Shown here: one piece after another, positions 36,556 through 48,619 of the stretch
How positions within the stretch are numbered: the stretch's first letter is position 1
Layout: the number at the start of each line of letters is the position of its first letter
Assembly (NCBI GenBank): GCA_020698575.1
Contig: CM036242.1
Span: forward strand, 5,369,254 to 5,433,253
DNA length: 64,000 nucleotides
Reading direction: 5' to 3'
Source: Bostrychus sinensis
Taxonomy: Eukaryota; Chordata; Actinopteri; Gobiiformes; Eleotridae
Notes under the pieces: generated by a model
The model's input: only the letters and a program-made list of their open reading frames with translations
Told to the model about the DNA's origin: nothing
The model's database searches: none
Made by a program: the position numbers and the translations under genes

Positions 36556-36975
36556 GGAAAAGGAGATTCATTCTGCTCCAGGATGCTCAGAAGATCTCAT
36601 GATCAAGGATGGCTTGATTAAAATATGTAAAAGAGAACAGACACCACTGGCAGTGGTCTTTGTAGACTTGGCCCGGGCTTCAGCTCAGTTTCATACCGCA
36701 TCATTGACGCTGTCTTGAGGCATATGCCTAAGATCTTGTCTTAATCAGTGGCTCCTGGGATGGCATAGCCACTAATTTACAGCTGTTGGATGCCTTCTTA
36801 TCCCTCTCAGGACTGAAAGACAATCCTTCCAAGTGCCATGGTTTTGTGTTGTGTCCAGCTGGCCGCACTATGTGTGTGAAGAGGTGCCTGATATCCCCCA
36901 TGGTGTGTGGGGGACAGTCCATATGGCTGGCCCCCTCGACCCGGTTAGATACCTGGGATTAAAAATGTCCAACAT
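36556..36975 (+). pseudogene. R2/NeSL-like LINE relic with internal deletion
   Basis: Frames on the plus strand give KREQTPLAVVFVDLARA (36633-36680), where FVDLARA matches the first catalytic block of site-specific R2-type reverse transcriptases (FvDiakAFD). Then, after a gap lacking the YADD box, LSGLKDNPSKCHGFVLCPAG (36806 on) and PVRYLGLKMS (36938-36967), the usual 'GL.lNp.Kc..f' and 'ikYLGl' blocks. Several stops and missing catalytic sequence show a dead copy. Assignment to the R2/NeSL group is by motif resemblance. Confidence 0.55.
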
Positions 36976-36979
36976 TTTG

Positions 36980-37292
36980 TACACTGAACAAAAACACAAA
37001 CCCAACACTTTTGTTTTTGCTCCCATTTTTCATCAGCTGAACTCAAAGAGCTAAGACTTTTTTTATGTACACAAAAGACCTATTTCTCTCAAAAATTGTC
37101 AAAATCTGTGTTAGTGAGCACTTCTCCTTTGCCGAGATAATCCATCCCCCTCACAGGTGTGGTATATAAAGATGCTGATCAGACAGCATGAATATTGCAC
37201 AGGTGTGCCTTAGGCTGGCCACAATAAAAGGCCGCTCTAAAATGTGCAGTTTTATCACAGCTCAATGCCATAGATGTCGCAGGTTTTGAGGG
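36980..37292 (+). mobile_element. 5' end of a Tc1 transposon, third Tc1 family
   Basis: Begins TACACTGAACAAAAACACAA and runs through the long 5' untranslated part ('tttttgctcccatttttcat', 'gccgagataatccatccccc', 'gtgccttaggctggccacaa'). It reaches an ATG at 37274 whose frame starts MSQVLRER, the beginning of a Tc1 transposase, and is then cut off. This Tc1 family is very common in fish and known from lampreys. The remaining transposase and 3' end are absent. Confidence 0.78.
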
Positions 37293-38713
37293 AGCGGCTA
37301 TGTTGAAGTGACTATGTGGAAGAAGCCGGTCTTTTATGGAGCTCGAGTAGTCTGAATGACAAAACACAAAATATACTTTTAACAATAAAGAAATGTGTTG
37401 AATTTTTCAAGGGAAAAGGGAACACAAATAAGCAATACAAAAATAAATATTTAACATATAACAATAATCCTTTTGTTTAGAAAGTTTTTCATTCTTTAAG
37501 GTTGGTAACACTCTGGTGCACTTCCTGAGACAGTCCGGTTTGTTTGAGCAGCTGTGAACACGCAATCAGACTCAGGTGCGCACAAAAAAGTGAACTCTGG
37601 TTCTCCTGAAAGGATCAGAGGTCTCGGTGCAGTGCGCTTTGAGCCGTAGCGCGCTCTTGGTCTGGTCCTACTACAGACTAACTACAGACTAACAGCAGGG
37701 AGTGGACTACACCACTTTTTAAAAAGGGCATCAAAATAACATACGCACATCTAACTATGAGGAAAAAGTACAAAAATGCGATATACTGTAAATAAAATGT
37801 ATTGCTAATGTTTGCTAACGTTAATGCTAACAGTAACAAATGTTAAAACTCTGCTAAAATAACAGCTTTCATAATAGTCACTGAATGTGTTCACCGATGT
37901 ATCCGGACAATGACACTTCTCTGAACCAATGACTAAACACTGTTTCATTAAATATTAATGAAACATTGCCATATGATATTATTGGGATATATGGAGCTGA
38001 AGAGGTGGAATTTTGACCAATAGTAGAGCAAGGTTTCTTCTTCTCAAGTAACACTCAGTAAATACTGACATACTGCCCCCTACAGGCAAATGATGTTCAC
38101 TCAGTCAGTTTTTTTTGACCGAGCCCAATGTGAACTTGAACCAAACCAATGACTTTCGCCCCAGAGCGCCCTGAGTCCTGTGGTCCAGTAAGTGTAAAGA
38201 CACCCTTCCCATTTTTTAGGAACACCAAAAGAAAAAAAAAAAATTGTCAAAAGTCCAAAGCCCAGGGGAAACACAGGAATGGAAAAGGTCAGTCCCACCA
38301 GCTCACCACAAAAAAATCTGACCGCTGAATTAAAACAGTTTAGAGCGGCTGTAGAGGGGCTAAAAGCCGAGTGGAAGCAACTCAATTACAGTCAGAACCA
38401 ACGCCAAACGCCACAGCACAAAATGTGAGTGGAGGAGGAGCAGGAAGTTACCTGAGGTGTGAGCGAATCACAGGCAAGATACCATGGGTCATGTGACAGA
38501 GCTTACATAAGCCCACTTAGAGACTGATCCTGACTGACAATATCACAGTTTCTTTGACTGTGGGATATTTAGATTCACCAGCTCACTTACCCATATCCCT
38601 CTGCTGTATCCTCTGTCTCCTCATACAGTCATCAGGATTATTCAGAGTGTCCCAGGATGTTTACCCCAGCACGTCCTCACTCCAAACACAAACAGCAATC
38701 AGACAAAATAATA
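37293..38713. other. Unannotated stretch
   Basis: Some CpG-containing sequence near 37600-37680 but no recognised exon or element. Confidence 0.4.
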
Positions 38714-38945
38714 CACAGTAAAATGTCAAGTGTTAAAATGAACACTGTCGGTGAACATATGGTCCTTATCTGTCTAGTGTTAAATTTACTCTTTACTCTA
38801 GTGTTAATATTTCAGTGTTAAAATGAACACAGCACCATGACACTGGGGAACAATGCCACTCATGACCTGATGTCTTTGAGGAAAAAAAGAGGCCTGTATT
38901 CAACAACAGTTTAACAGTTTCTACTTTAAGAAACATCTCATTGTT
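38714..38945. repeat. Palindromic family, terminal type I, single arm
   Basis: CACAGTAAAATGTCAAGTG, then the type I arm and core up to the 'gatgtctttgagg' block and a decayed continuation ending near 38945. No matching right arm, so it is a half element. Confidence 0.75.
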
Positions 38946-39522
38946 AGGGTTACAGAGCATTATGGCCCCTGTTGACCCTCGAAACCCCAAAAGGGCCACA
39001 GGGCATGTAAAGACCCTTTACATGAGTTTCCAAGAAAAAAATGTCTATGTCTTTTATGAAAGATTTTGTCCTGTTTTGAATGTCAGTCTGAGGATGAAGT
39101 CGGGTTTCTTCAAATCTGATAGCATCAGTAGGCACAAAATTTGGTTCAAACATTTGCACATACTACTAAAAATGCTGAATTTTCAGCCCTTTAGCTCAAA
39201 GCACTTTTAAATGATGAAGAAAAAGATTTTTCCTGCTTCGCATTTGGAGACTTTGCTTCAGTAAAAGTTACTTTGCTTGTTTTTTGCATTGTGTCTTTGG
39301 GGGAATTCTGTTGTTTATTAATATTAAATGCCCCACTTTGACTGTTATATATAATTTGTAGATAATTTGATTTTAACCCCCCACATGTGTTGCAGACTAA
39401 AAATCTTAATTTAATTTTAAAAAGAAAAAAGAAATAATGTATTCTTATGCCCTGCTGTTGCAGTTTGTGAATCACGTGTAACTGTGTCAGTTTGAGCTCT
39501 TTAAAAGTGCAGCATATGTCTT
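38946..39522. other. Unannotated stretch
   Basis: Nothing recognised. Confidence 0.4.
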
Positions 39523-40830
39523 TAACCCTTTATGGTACGGTGTTGCCCTCAGGCAACATACTCATTTTTGTCCTGTGAAATCTCTGCCATGTATCAATTT
39601 ATATCATGAAGCACTTTAAAACAGAGGGAAGAGCATAGGGAACCAATAAAAATGCTTTTATTTGTCAGGTGACTTCCAGGAAGCCATATTGAAACCCTTT
39701 TTTGCAGACTTCCTCAAACAAAACAACACTGCAATTTTGCTTGCCTTAAATCATCTTAAAATATAATTTTTAGTCCATTTTTCATATGGAAAAAAATATA
39801 CTGACAACAAGTAAATATATTATTTATATACTATTTTGCAACTTTTTGCTAATTAAATACAGGAAATTTAAAATACAGCCGTTGCCCTGAGGCGTACCAT
39901 TATGAAATCATCCAGACAGCATTTGCAGTTTGTGTTGAGGGCTATCCATAAATAATTTTCAAATGCATACTATTTATCAGAATTTGTTTATATTTTTGTA
40001 ATTTAACAAATTCTATGTTTGGTGCACTAAAGAGAGTGTATAAAATACTTTTTATTTTATTCACAGAATAAATTCAGCCTGATTATATGCCCCTCTAAGG
40101 AACAAAAGGGTAGGAACTGCACTTCCAGTTAATGATAGTGAAGATGAATTACATTTAAGTAGTGATTAAGATGACAATCTGCAGGAATAGTTGCCAGGAA
40201 ATAGTGAAACTGATGAGGAAGATGACAAAGAGAATGAGGGTACAGATATTTCTAGTGAAAGATGTGCCGTAAATTGTAATTATAATGAATTCATCCTAAT
40301 GTTTTTATTGAATGCTTAGCAAGTTTGCTTGTATTTCAGTTCAACTTCCAGAAGAAATAAAAGAGGCAAAAAATCTGAAGTGGAAAAGATGCAGGAACAT
40401 CCTTCTAATCCAATAATGGAAAGGTAGCCTCCGAAAAGCCATGGAAGTGAAGACTCCAATTGAAAATGTTAAAGATGATCTACTTACTAACAACTGGATG
40501 TAAGAGTAACGTAAAAGTATTATTATGCAACCTCAGAGGGGTGCCCAAACTTGCATATAACTGTATAATCAAGATGCCCTGGCAACAACTTAGCAAAGAA
40601 CACTTACCACATCCACATTTTGTTTTTTTTTTTTGTTTTTCAGGAAGAGGAGGAGGCCCAAGGAGAAGGCCCCTGAGGACCTCAAGGATTATGTGGCATG
40701 GCTTTGAAAGGAGGACAGACCGTGCACGTTTATGTTTATGTTGGATTACTGAGAGAAAAGCCCATGCAGCTCAAGAAATAGCTTTTGAAGCAACTGTCCA
40801 ATTACTTTTGAGCTCCTGAAAAAGAGGTAG
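39523..40830 (+). pseudogene. piggyBac-like element relic
   Basis: TTAA (39523-39526) is followed by CCCTTTATGGTACGGTG; TTAA plus a CCC(T) tip is the piggyBac signature. A second ATGGTACG..CTCAGGGCAAC block lies inverted at 39880-39905. Downstream, 40130-40265 reads as an acidic N-terminal region (DSEDELHLSSD, then SETDEEDDKENEGTD) with in-frame stops. 40417-40500 gives WKGSLRKAMEVKTPIENVKD, resembling the 'eG.l..p..vkTPleyFk' block just before the piggyBac transposase core. The catalytic DDD domain and right terminus are missing. The segment from 40630, preceded by a T-rich tract and CAG, is not explained by the family. Confidence 0.55.
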
Positions 40831-40902
40831 CTGCACATTAAAGAGCTGTAACTCCTAAACCCTTCATCCGATTTGGATGTGGATACTTTCAAATTACAGC
40901 AA

Positions 40903-41440
40903 CACTGAAAAGACAAAGTGTGTGTGTTGCAATTTGAACAGATTTTTTAGATATTAGATAGATATTACCCCTCTGTGTCAGGTAAAAAACAATCATTTAA
41001 AATGGGTAAAAGCTATCCATTTTTTTCAAATACAACCCACAGTTAAATTTTACCCAATTTTCTGCTGTAAAAAGTGAGTATGTGTCAGCACCATGACACT
41101 GGTGAACAATGCTACACATGAACTGATGTCTTTGAGCTACAAAGAGCACTCACACCATTCTTTTAATGGGCATTAGTTGAAACAGTTTCTTCTTTAATGT
41201 CACTTCACAAAACATCAAATTGCTGGAAGGAAACTGATATATAATAATGTAATAAAATAAGGAACATAGAGTCTTAAGAAAGAAAAAAACAAATCGGCTG
41301 TACTTAAAATTAAGTCATCACATGGTCCTCTCCACATCAGTCATGGTGCAACCATGACTCAGAGAAACAGTGACTCCTGTGTTAACTGAAAATGTATTCT
41401 CTTTTTTTTTCTCTTCTTTAAAGAACTTTGTCCATGTTTT
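40903..41440. mobile_element. Palindromic element, terminal type II, left half plus centre
   Basis: Starts CACTGAAAAGACAAAGTG, followed by the type II arm (TAGATATTACCCCTCTGTGT, then the AAAACAATCATTTAAAATGG block), and joins the shared core at 'gtcagcaccatgacactggt' (41087). The centre 'catgactcagagaaacagtg' is at 41353-41372. The right arm is missing after about 41440. Confidence 0.75.
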
Positions 41441-42408
41441 ACATGTATTTTTGCATGCAGATTATGTAAGTGATATGCTATTTCTCTATATTTTGAATTA
41501 CAAATCTTTCGAAAATTCAAAGCCACCCAGACCAAATGAGCTCATTTCTGTCTGAGGACTGAGGTCTGTGAGAGAGGAAAACTAAAAGGTCAACCGTTGT
41601 ATCTCTGTGTTCATTCAACCTGCTCCATTCTTTCATCTGTGCTTTTTCTGTAGAAGTGCCAATCTTTCACACATCTGCAGCTCCTTTGTGTTTTCTCTCA
41701 GAAGGCGATGTCAGGTCGTGCTTCTGTCAAAGCAGATTACACACATTTCAATACACACATTTTCTACAAGGCTTCAAGGCCAACACAATCAGAAGGAGAA
41801 AAGGACTCAACCTCTGTTAGCAGACTCCAGCTATGATTATTCTCTGTTTTTTTACGCCAATTTCTCAAGGAACTAGTCAAAAAAACTCTTGTTTCTGAGC
41901 ACTGAGCCGAATTACTGCGACCAAGCCGCTTCAAGATGGTCTGGGGATTTACCAGCAGCGCTAAAACTTTGCAGTGGTAAATAATAAACGCAGCTTATTG
42001 TAGCTTGCACAGAAATCATAAACAGTCTAGCTTTAACTTTTAAACAAAACATAAGTGACGGAGGGACCCATAATATGTGTCTTTGCTTGGTCTGAAAATG
42101 TTTGAGTACATTTCTAAAAGCTAATGTTGTTCTGCCTGTTTTTATGATTGCAGTTGAGAAGCTGTCCTGCTTAATCGGAGTACGCTGTATACAGTCGAAC
42201 AATAAAAGACATTATCCAGTTGCTCCACTTCAATTAAGAAAAACTTTGTTGACTACCCCACATCGGAGTCCCAGGACTAGAGTTGCCACTTTAAAAACAA
42301 GAAAATAAAGGATGCCTGTTGTGGTACGGACAACGGATCTCACTCGACAGTTCATATTTGTGCCAGTGTGCAGTAACTTTAAAAAGTATGGGTTTATAAT
42401 ACCAACTG
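41441..42408. other. Unannotated stretch
   Basis: No gene or bounded element recognised. Confidence 0.4.
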
Positions 42409-43409
42409 TACTGAAAAAAATGTGGATTGACATTTACTTAAAGAAAGCTAGGAAAGGATTTCCACACAGAATGTCTTAGTAATCTTTACTCAGATAACAT
42501 ACTTCTCATTTACACTTATTTTTTTATAAAAATATATCAAGTAAACCTTACTAGCAATATTCACAGAAAGTACTTGCCAATTTCACTGAGATTACACATC
42601 ATGACACTGGTGAACAATGCCACACATGACCTGATGCCTTTGAGATAAAAAGGTCAGCATTCTAAAGCACTCACTCCTATTATTTAAAGGCTAGTGATCG
42701 AATCAGTTTCTTCTCTAATATCACTTTGCGGGGAAATTCTGAACGCTGATTGTTCCCTTGTTATAAGTAAAAAATATTAAACAAAAAAATCTTTCAGCTG
42801 TACATAAATTTCAGTAATAACATGGATTTTGCCACATCAGTCATGGTGCAACCATGACTCAGAGAAACAGTGACTCCTGCGTTAACTCGAAATGTATGCT
42901 TTGTCTAGTTTTTTTTCCCTTTAAAAAAAACTTTGTCTATGTTTGCACCATGACAGCTGTGGACAGTACCATTTTATATTTTTCTTCCTTTTAAGTTTCC
43001 CCAAAAACACACCCATTTTAACCTTTTGATACTAGCTTGGATTTTCTTTTCAACAGAAATACAACATACAAAAATTACACTTGAAGTGCCAGTCAAACAA
43101 GTGAAGTTTTCCACCACTGACCAAATGATGTGTGAGAGAGCATTCGATTGAAGTACTTTCTATCTCAAAGACATCAGGTCATGTGTGGCATTGTTCACCT
43201 GTGTCATGGTGTGTAATCTCAGTAAAATTTACTAGAAATTGGCGAGTACTTTCTGTGTATATTGCTAGCAAGGTTTACTTGATATATTTTTATAAAAAAT
43301 AAGTGTAAATGAGAAGTATGTTATCTGAGTAAAGATTACTAGGACTTTCTGTGTGGAAATCCTTTCCTAGCTTTCTTTAAGTAAATGTCAATCCACATTT
43401 TTTTCAGTG
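42409..43409. mobile_element. Palindromic element, terminal type III, full length
   Basis: The ends read (C/T)ACTGAAAAAAATGTGGATT inward and are inverted for about 200 bp (a CTTTACTCAGATAACATACT block on the left). The shared core then follows: 'gacactggtgaacaatgcca' (42604), 'tgacctgatgcctttgag', and the centre 'catgactcagagaaacagtg' at 42853. TG lies on both sides of the element. 1001 bp, no transposase. Outer arms differ completely from types I, II and IV. Confidence 0.83.
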
Positions 43410-44936
43410 TGTATTGACAATACAGTCTCATAACACTGGAAGACAGGACAGTATACTTTTTTAACTTTTGTCAGGACCTCTCTGTTAGAGATATTGTGAG
43501 GCATATGTTGTGCACTGCAGTGACATGGATCATCTATAACAGGACGTCTTTATTTTAAAGAGCTGTTTATGATGATCTCTCTGTGGATATGAGGTCAATT
43601 TCCTCCAAACAAAGACTGAATTGAAGCTCAGGAGTTGTAGCAAGTTTTTAAAGAATCACTCTTAGTGTTCAGGATTGGCTGTCATAGACCTACTCTGATT
43701 CACCAGGAGCTTGCCAGCAGCAGCTTTCATCACAGACTAAAAGTATACAGGCTCACCTGTCAGAGAACAACAACCTGCATATTCTCTTGTCCTTAGCCTC
43801 TCTTTTCCCTAACATCAATCAGGCGCAGTGTTGTTTTTAACTCTGTACCATGGCTGGAAGAAAATACAGAACAGTGTGCAATATTGATTAAAAACGGGAC
43901 GCACATTTTCTCAGTTTTCTCGACCTGCATGTAGACGTAGTAGTGTTTCTGTCATGTCAGCGCTAATATCTTCATAACGCTGTGATTTTGAGTGATCAGT
44001 CTTTAAAATGTGTGGAGTCAGTGCTCTCAGACTGACAGGGAAGAGAACCACTTCTTCTGCAAACAGCTCACTGCCAGCGTCAACGCCTTGAAATTAAGAC
44101 AAGACTACGCAAATGAATTCCCATCTGAGCTACAGAGAGGAAAATGATTTTACATGTCCAAGCTAAAGTCTGTGTAACAAATATACTGGATAGATTTATT
44201 CATTTCTACTAAAGAATGATGTCAGCTGTATTTTCATCAGTTACAGTAAAAGGAATTTCTATGATTCTCATTAAGAGATCGTTTGTAGGAAACATAATGA
44301 TGCAAAGACCTGAAATCATATCTGGAAAGGCTGATGTTCATTTACCACGAGGCAAGAAGGAATTTAGAAGTACTGGCACAAAATACTCTTTCATTATAGT
44401 CTTTTGCAGAAGGATCCAGTCAAGATAATCTTCCGTTTTCTTTAATTGTTAAATTTGGCTATGTTACGCAAAATCTACTATTATGTTGTGTCCTCATTAA
44501 AAACATACCAGAGTAATCCTGCATTCTCTGCCTTTGAGTTTTTGGAGTCCTCCACAAAACTCTGCCTCTCCAATGAACTTTCCCCTGATTCCTCAGACAT
44601 TTTTCATTTTGTAGAGAAATGGCATCATACAAAATGTATAAGGAAGTGAAAAGCTTTTTTCTTTCTTTCTGGTTAAAAGAGCGTGACAGAGCTGCTTTCT
44701 GCACCTGCTTATTTATGGCTCCAGTAGAGCACACTATAAACCAAAATGAGTAATCATTACTAGAACCACACAATGAAACTCGTCTCATGAGGAATAAATC
44801 TAGTTGTGTTTACCCACAATTTGAATTTATTACTAACGACATTGTAACTAATGTTCATTAGTAATTAACAGAATCATTACTAATCTTAATCAGTATTTAC
44901 AATTAAATAAAATAAAGTATTCACAAAAAACAAGTC
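43410..44936. other. Unannotated stretch
   Basis: No recognised gene; short frames only. 44820-44936 is very AT-rich and abuts the truncated BEL element. Confidence 0.4.
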
Positions 44937-47900
44937 ACTCGCTCAAAGCAGGATACCCACGCCATCCAGACACTGGAGGCTCGAACACAAAGGGTCCTTG
45001 TTGATGGCGTAGCACGTTACGCCACACCTTTGCTGCGTGTAAGTGGCGCTCCTAAGTTGAAGGCTCCAATTGAAGCAACCTTAGCTAACCTGAGGAGTAC
45101 GGAGAGGAGGCTGCTCAAAGATCCTCAAAGGGCTTCAATCTACAATTCAGAAATTGTGAAAATGGAGACAGCAGGCTACATCAAGGTTGTCACTCCTGAG
45201 GAGAGGGACAGCTCTGAAGAGTCTTGGTACCTACCACATCACCTCGTTATCCACAACAATAAACCCCGTCTTGTGTTCAATTGCTCTTACTGCTTCCAGG
45301 GAATATCATTGAATGAACAACTTCTCCCAGGTCCAACGCTGAGTCCTTCACTGATAGGAGTCCTACTTCGCTTCCGTCAGCACACAGTGGCCATAAGTGG
45401 TGATATTAAAGGCATGTTTCACCAAGTCCGGCTTCTATCGGAGGACAAGCCTTTGTTGCGCTTTCTTTGGCGTCACATGGACAGAGACGTGCCACCAGAT
45501 GTTTATGAATGGCAGGTGTTGCCCTTTGGAACCACCAGTAGCCCTTGCTGCGCTACCTTTGCCTTGCAGAAACACGTTCGTGACAGCAAAGGCTATGAAG
45601 ATGTTCAGCGGACTGTAGAGAATAATTTCTATGTTGACAACTGCTTGACTAGCCTCCCTGGTATCCCAGAAGCAAAATTGCTGGTTGACAGAATCTGTGA
45701 ACATCTTGCAGCCGGTGGATTCCAAATGCGTCAGTGGGCAAGTAACTATCAGAGCGTTGTAGCTCACTTACCTCCAGAGGCCCAGTCACAGAACTTGGAA
45801 CTATGGCTCTCTCAAAACAGAGTTGATCCGATTGAATCTGCCTTAGGGCTGAAACGAAACTGCTCCTCTGATGTTCTGAGCTATCAGCACAAAGCTCTGC
45901 ACGACTCTACCTTAACCTTGAGGAGAATATACCAAGTTCTCGCTCAGCAGTATGACCCTTTAGGGTTTCTTATACCCTATCTCACCCGTGCCAAGATTCT
46001 TGTCCAGCAACTTTGGTCCAAACAGAGAGATTGGGATGATCCCTCCTTACCTGCTGATATTTGCGCTGCTTGGAAGGTCTGGGAGAATGAGCTGCCCGAT
46101 CTTCAGTTCATATCCATCCCAAGATGCTATACCCCCGCAGAGAGACCTGACCTCAGTTATCACCTGCATGTCTTTTGTGATGCGTCCGAAAGGGCTTATG
46201 GCGCAGTAGCATACCTGGTCAGTGAGTCTGGGGATGAACCTCACAGCAGTTTCATCATGGCAAGATCTAGAGTGGCTCCCAAGAAACAGCTTTCTATGCC
46301 ACGTCTGGAACTCTGCGGCGCACTTGCTGGAGCACAGCTAGCTCATCTACTCCAGAAAGAGCTCACCATCCCTCTTCAAGATACCACCTTGTGGACAGAT
46401 TCCACCACTGTCCTAGAAAGGCTTAAGTCCGAATCTTGTCGCTACAAGGTATTTGTTGGTGTTCGTGTGGCAGAGATCCAGGAGCTTACAGATTATCATT
46501 CCTGGTTTTATGTTGAGACCTCCAATAATCCAGCTGATGATATCACCAGAGGGAAGACCTTGATGGAATTGTCCCAAAACTGTCGCTGGAGGAATGGCCC
46601 TACCTTCCTCCTAGAACCACGTCACTCCTGGCCGACTCAGCCTCAATTGACTGAAGAGCTGGATCCCACTGAGCTCCGCAACATTTCTTTCTGTAGCTTA
46701 GCGATGGTTAAAGATGAGACCATGCCAGAGTGTGATCCCTCCTCTTCGTGGTCAGAATTCGTTCAAACCACCTATAATAAACTGATGACCCAATGATCAG
46801 ATGACTCTGTGAAACCTACCTACCAAAGTGCAGAATTCAGTCTTCTCAGACAGAGTCAAGCTGGCAGCTTCCCTCAGGAGCTGAAGGCTTTATCAGCTGG
46901 AAAGTCTCTTCCTACTAACAGCAAACTCCGTTCACTTGCCCCCTTTCTCGATAAATCAACTGGTCTCATCAGAGTTGGTGGTAGATTGCGCAACTTAACT
47001 GGTTCCCCTGATGTCCATCCAGTTGTGCTAGAACCTTCTCATCCACTCACCAAGGTGCTGATTAAAGACTTTGATGAACGACTTCTCCATTCAGGTTCTG
47101 AGCGTGTCTTCTCCGAGATCAGACGTCATTACTGGATACTTCGTGGCAGGCAGGCTATATAGCGCCATCAGAGCTCTTGTCCATCATGTCATAGGTGGCG
47201 AACTACTCCGAGAGTACCTCTCATGGCCGATCTTCCACCTGCCCGTCTCAGGCTGTTAAGCCCTCCATTCTATTCCACTGGAGTCGACTGTTTTGGCCCC
47301 CTCCTGGTGAAAGTTGGATGCCATAAAGAGAAACGTTGGGGAGTCATATTAAATGCCTTACAACTAAAGCTGTCCACCTGGAGCTACTTACCTCCTTAGA
47401 CTCAGATGCCTTCCTACTTGCTCTCAGGAGATTCATATCACGTCGAGGCAAACCTATGGAGATGTTCTCAGACAGGGGTACCAATTTCCGTGGAGCAGAA
47501 AGAGAGCTCCAGGAGACCTTCCAATCCATGGAACTAGACCTGTAGAAGAAACTTGGGCCCTATCAAATCACCTTTCGGTTTAATCCTCCACATTCTCCCC
47601 ATTTTGGTGGAATCTGGGAGAGGGAGATCCGTTCTGTTAAATCTGCCCTTCATGTCTCCATTGGTCACCAACCTGTGTCTGAAGACGTCCTCTACACGGT
47701 CCTCACTGAGGTGGAGGGTATCCTCAATTCAAAACCTTTGGGTTATACTTCCTCAGATGTGGCTAGTGTTGACCCAGTTACTCCCAACATCTTACTCATG
47801 GGGCGGCGTGATTCCTCCCTACCACAAGTGACCTATGTTCCAGAGGCAATGGGGCGGCGCCGCTGGCGTCAGAGCCAACTCTTAGCGGATCAGTTCTGGT

Positions 47901-48157
47901 AACACTTTATTCGTGATTATCTGCCCACTCTGCAGTCCAGGCATAAATGGACCAGTCTTGTAGACAACATGGAAGAGGACACCATAGTGCTTGTGATGGA
48001 CCCACAACTACCTCGTGCCCAGTGGCCGATTGGGAGGGTTACCAGAGTCCATCCTAGTCCCGATGGCCGCGTACGGTCGGCTGATGTATTAATCCAGGAC
48101 AGGACATACACCAGGCCCATTGCACGGCTCATCCCTCTTCCTGCACTGCCACCTTGA
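44937..48157 (+). pseudogene. BEL/Pao retrotransposon pol (reverse transcriptase-RNase H-integrase), 5'-truncated, broken
   Basis: The frame is open from about 44916 and becomes recognisable near 44950 (LEARTQRVLVDG), just upstream of the reverse transcriptase; gag, protease and the 5' LTR are absent. RT motifs include PRLVFNCSYCFQGISLNEQL, AISGDIKGMFHQVRL with catalytic Asp, VLPFGTTSSP, and FYVDN at 45627-45641. RNase H follows (VFCDASERAYGAVAYL near 46170, WTDSTTVLERL near 46395). The integrase has an HHCC-like part (LLHSGSERVF..RHYW..CPSC) and the D..D..E set (VDCFGP, MFSDRGTNF, HFGGIWEREIRSVKS), then a C-terminal PQLPRAQWPIGRV domain. Defects: TGA at 46794, TAG at 47160, a one-base loss near 47350, TAG at 47543 and TAA at 47900. 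In this copy the second Asp of the YVDD box is Asn. It cannot make a complete polyprotein. Confidence 0.92.
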
Positions 48158-48206
48158 CAGGTTGGATTTGCGTTCTACACAGCAGCTGGGCTACTGTGGG
48201 GGCGGC

Positions 48207-48619
48207 TGTTGCAAATCTCCTGAACCTGCCAAATGGTGGCCTCCGCTGGACAGGTTAGAAATTGCAGCCTGATACACCTAATTAAGTTGGAGATTGAAAC
48301 CAGGTGTGTTAGGACTATTAAATGCTGAGCTGCAGTAGTGAAAGCACTGCTCTCCACCAGCACACACCAAACTCCAAGCCATGCGTCTCTGCTGAAGTAA
48401 GCCTGTTTGTTTCTTTATACTTTATTTGGGGGGATTTAGATATTAAGTTGCATTGCATTTTTCTTATTTTGACTTTAATGTTTAGTTACTAATTTCTGAT
48501 GTTTGTTTGTTTGCTTCAGAAAAACCATGGCATGTTATGTTTGGACCAATAAATCTAAAATCAATGGAATCTATCTCCAACTGTGTCTCTTTGATTTGAG
48601 AAGCTTTTGTGGTCAGCCA
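48207..48619 (+). mobile_element. 3' LTR of the BEL/Pao element
   Basis: Directly after pol comes a purine-rich GTGGGGGCGGC (likely polypurine tract, 48196-48206), then TGTTGCAAATCTCC.. as the LTR start. An AATAAA polyadenylation signal lies at 48549-48554. The 3' limit, near ..GGTCAGCCA, is a guess because no second LTR is present to compare. No 5' LTR was found upstream of 44937. Confidence 0.6.

Noticed and set aside
40460..40819. A 119-codon frame as an intact gene
   Set aside because: Its first part is out of frame with the piggyBac-like remnant and it passes through a T-run; no domain.
44216..44650. Short plus-strand frames just upstream of BEL as gag remains
   Set aside because: No zinc knuckle or BEL gag character; the BEL similarity begins only near 44940.
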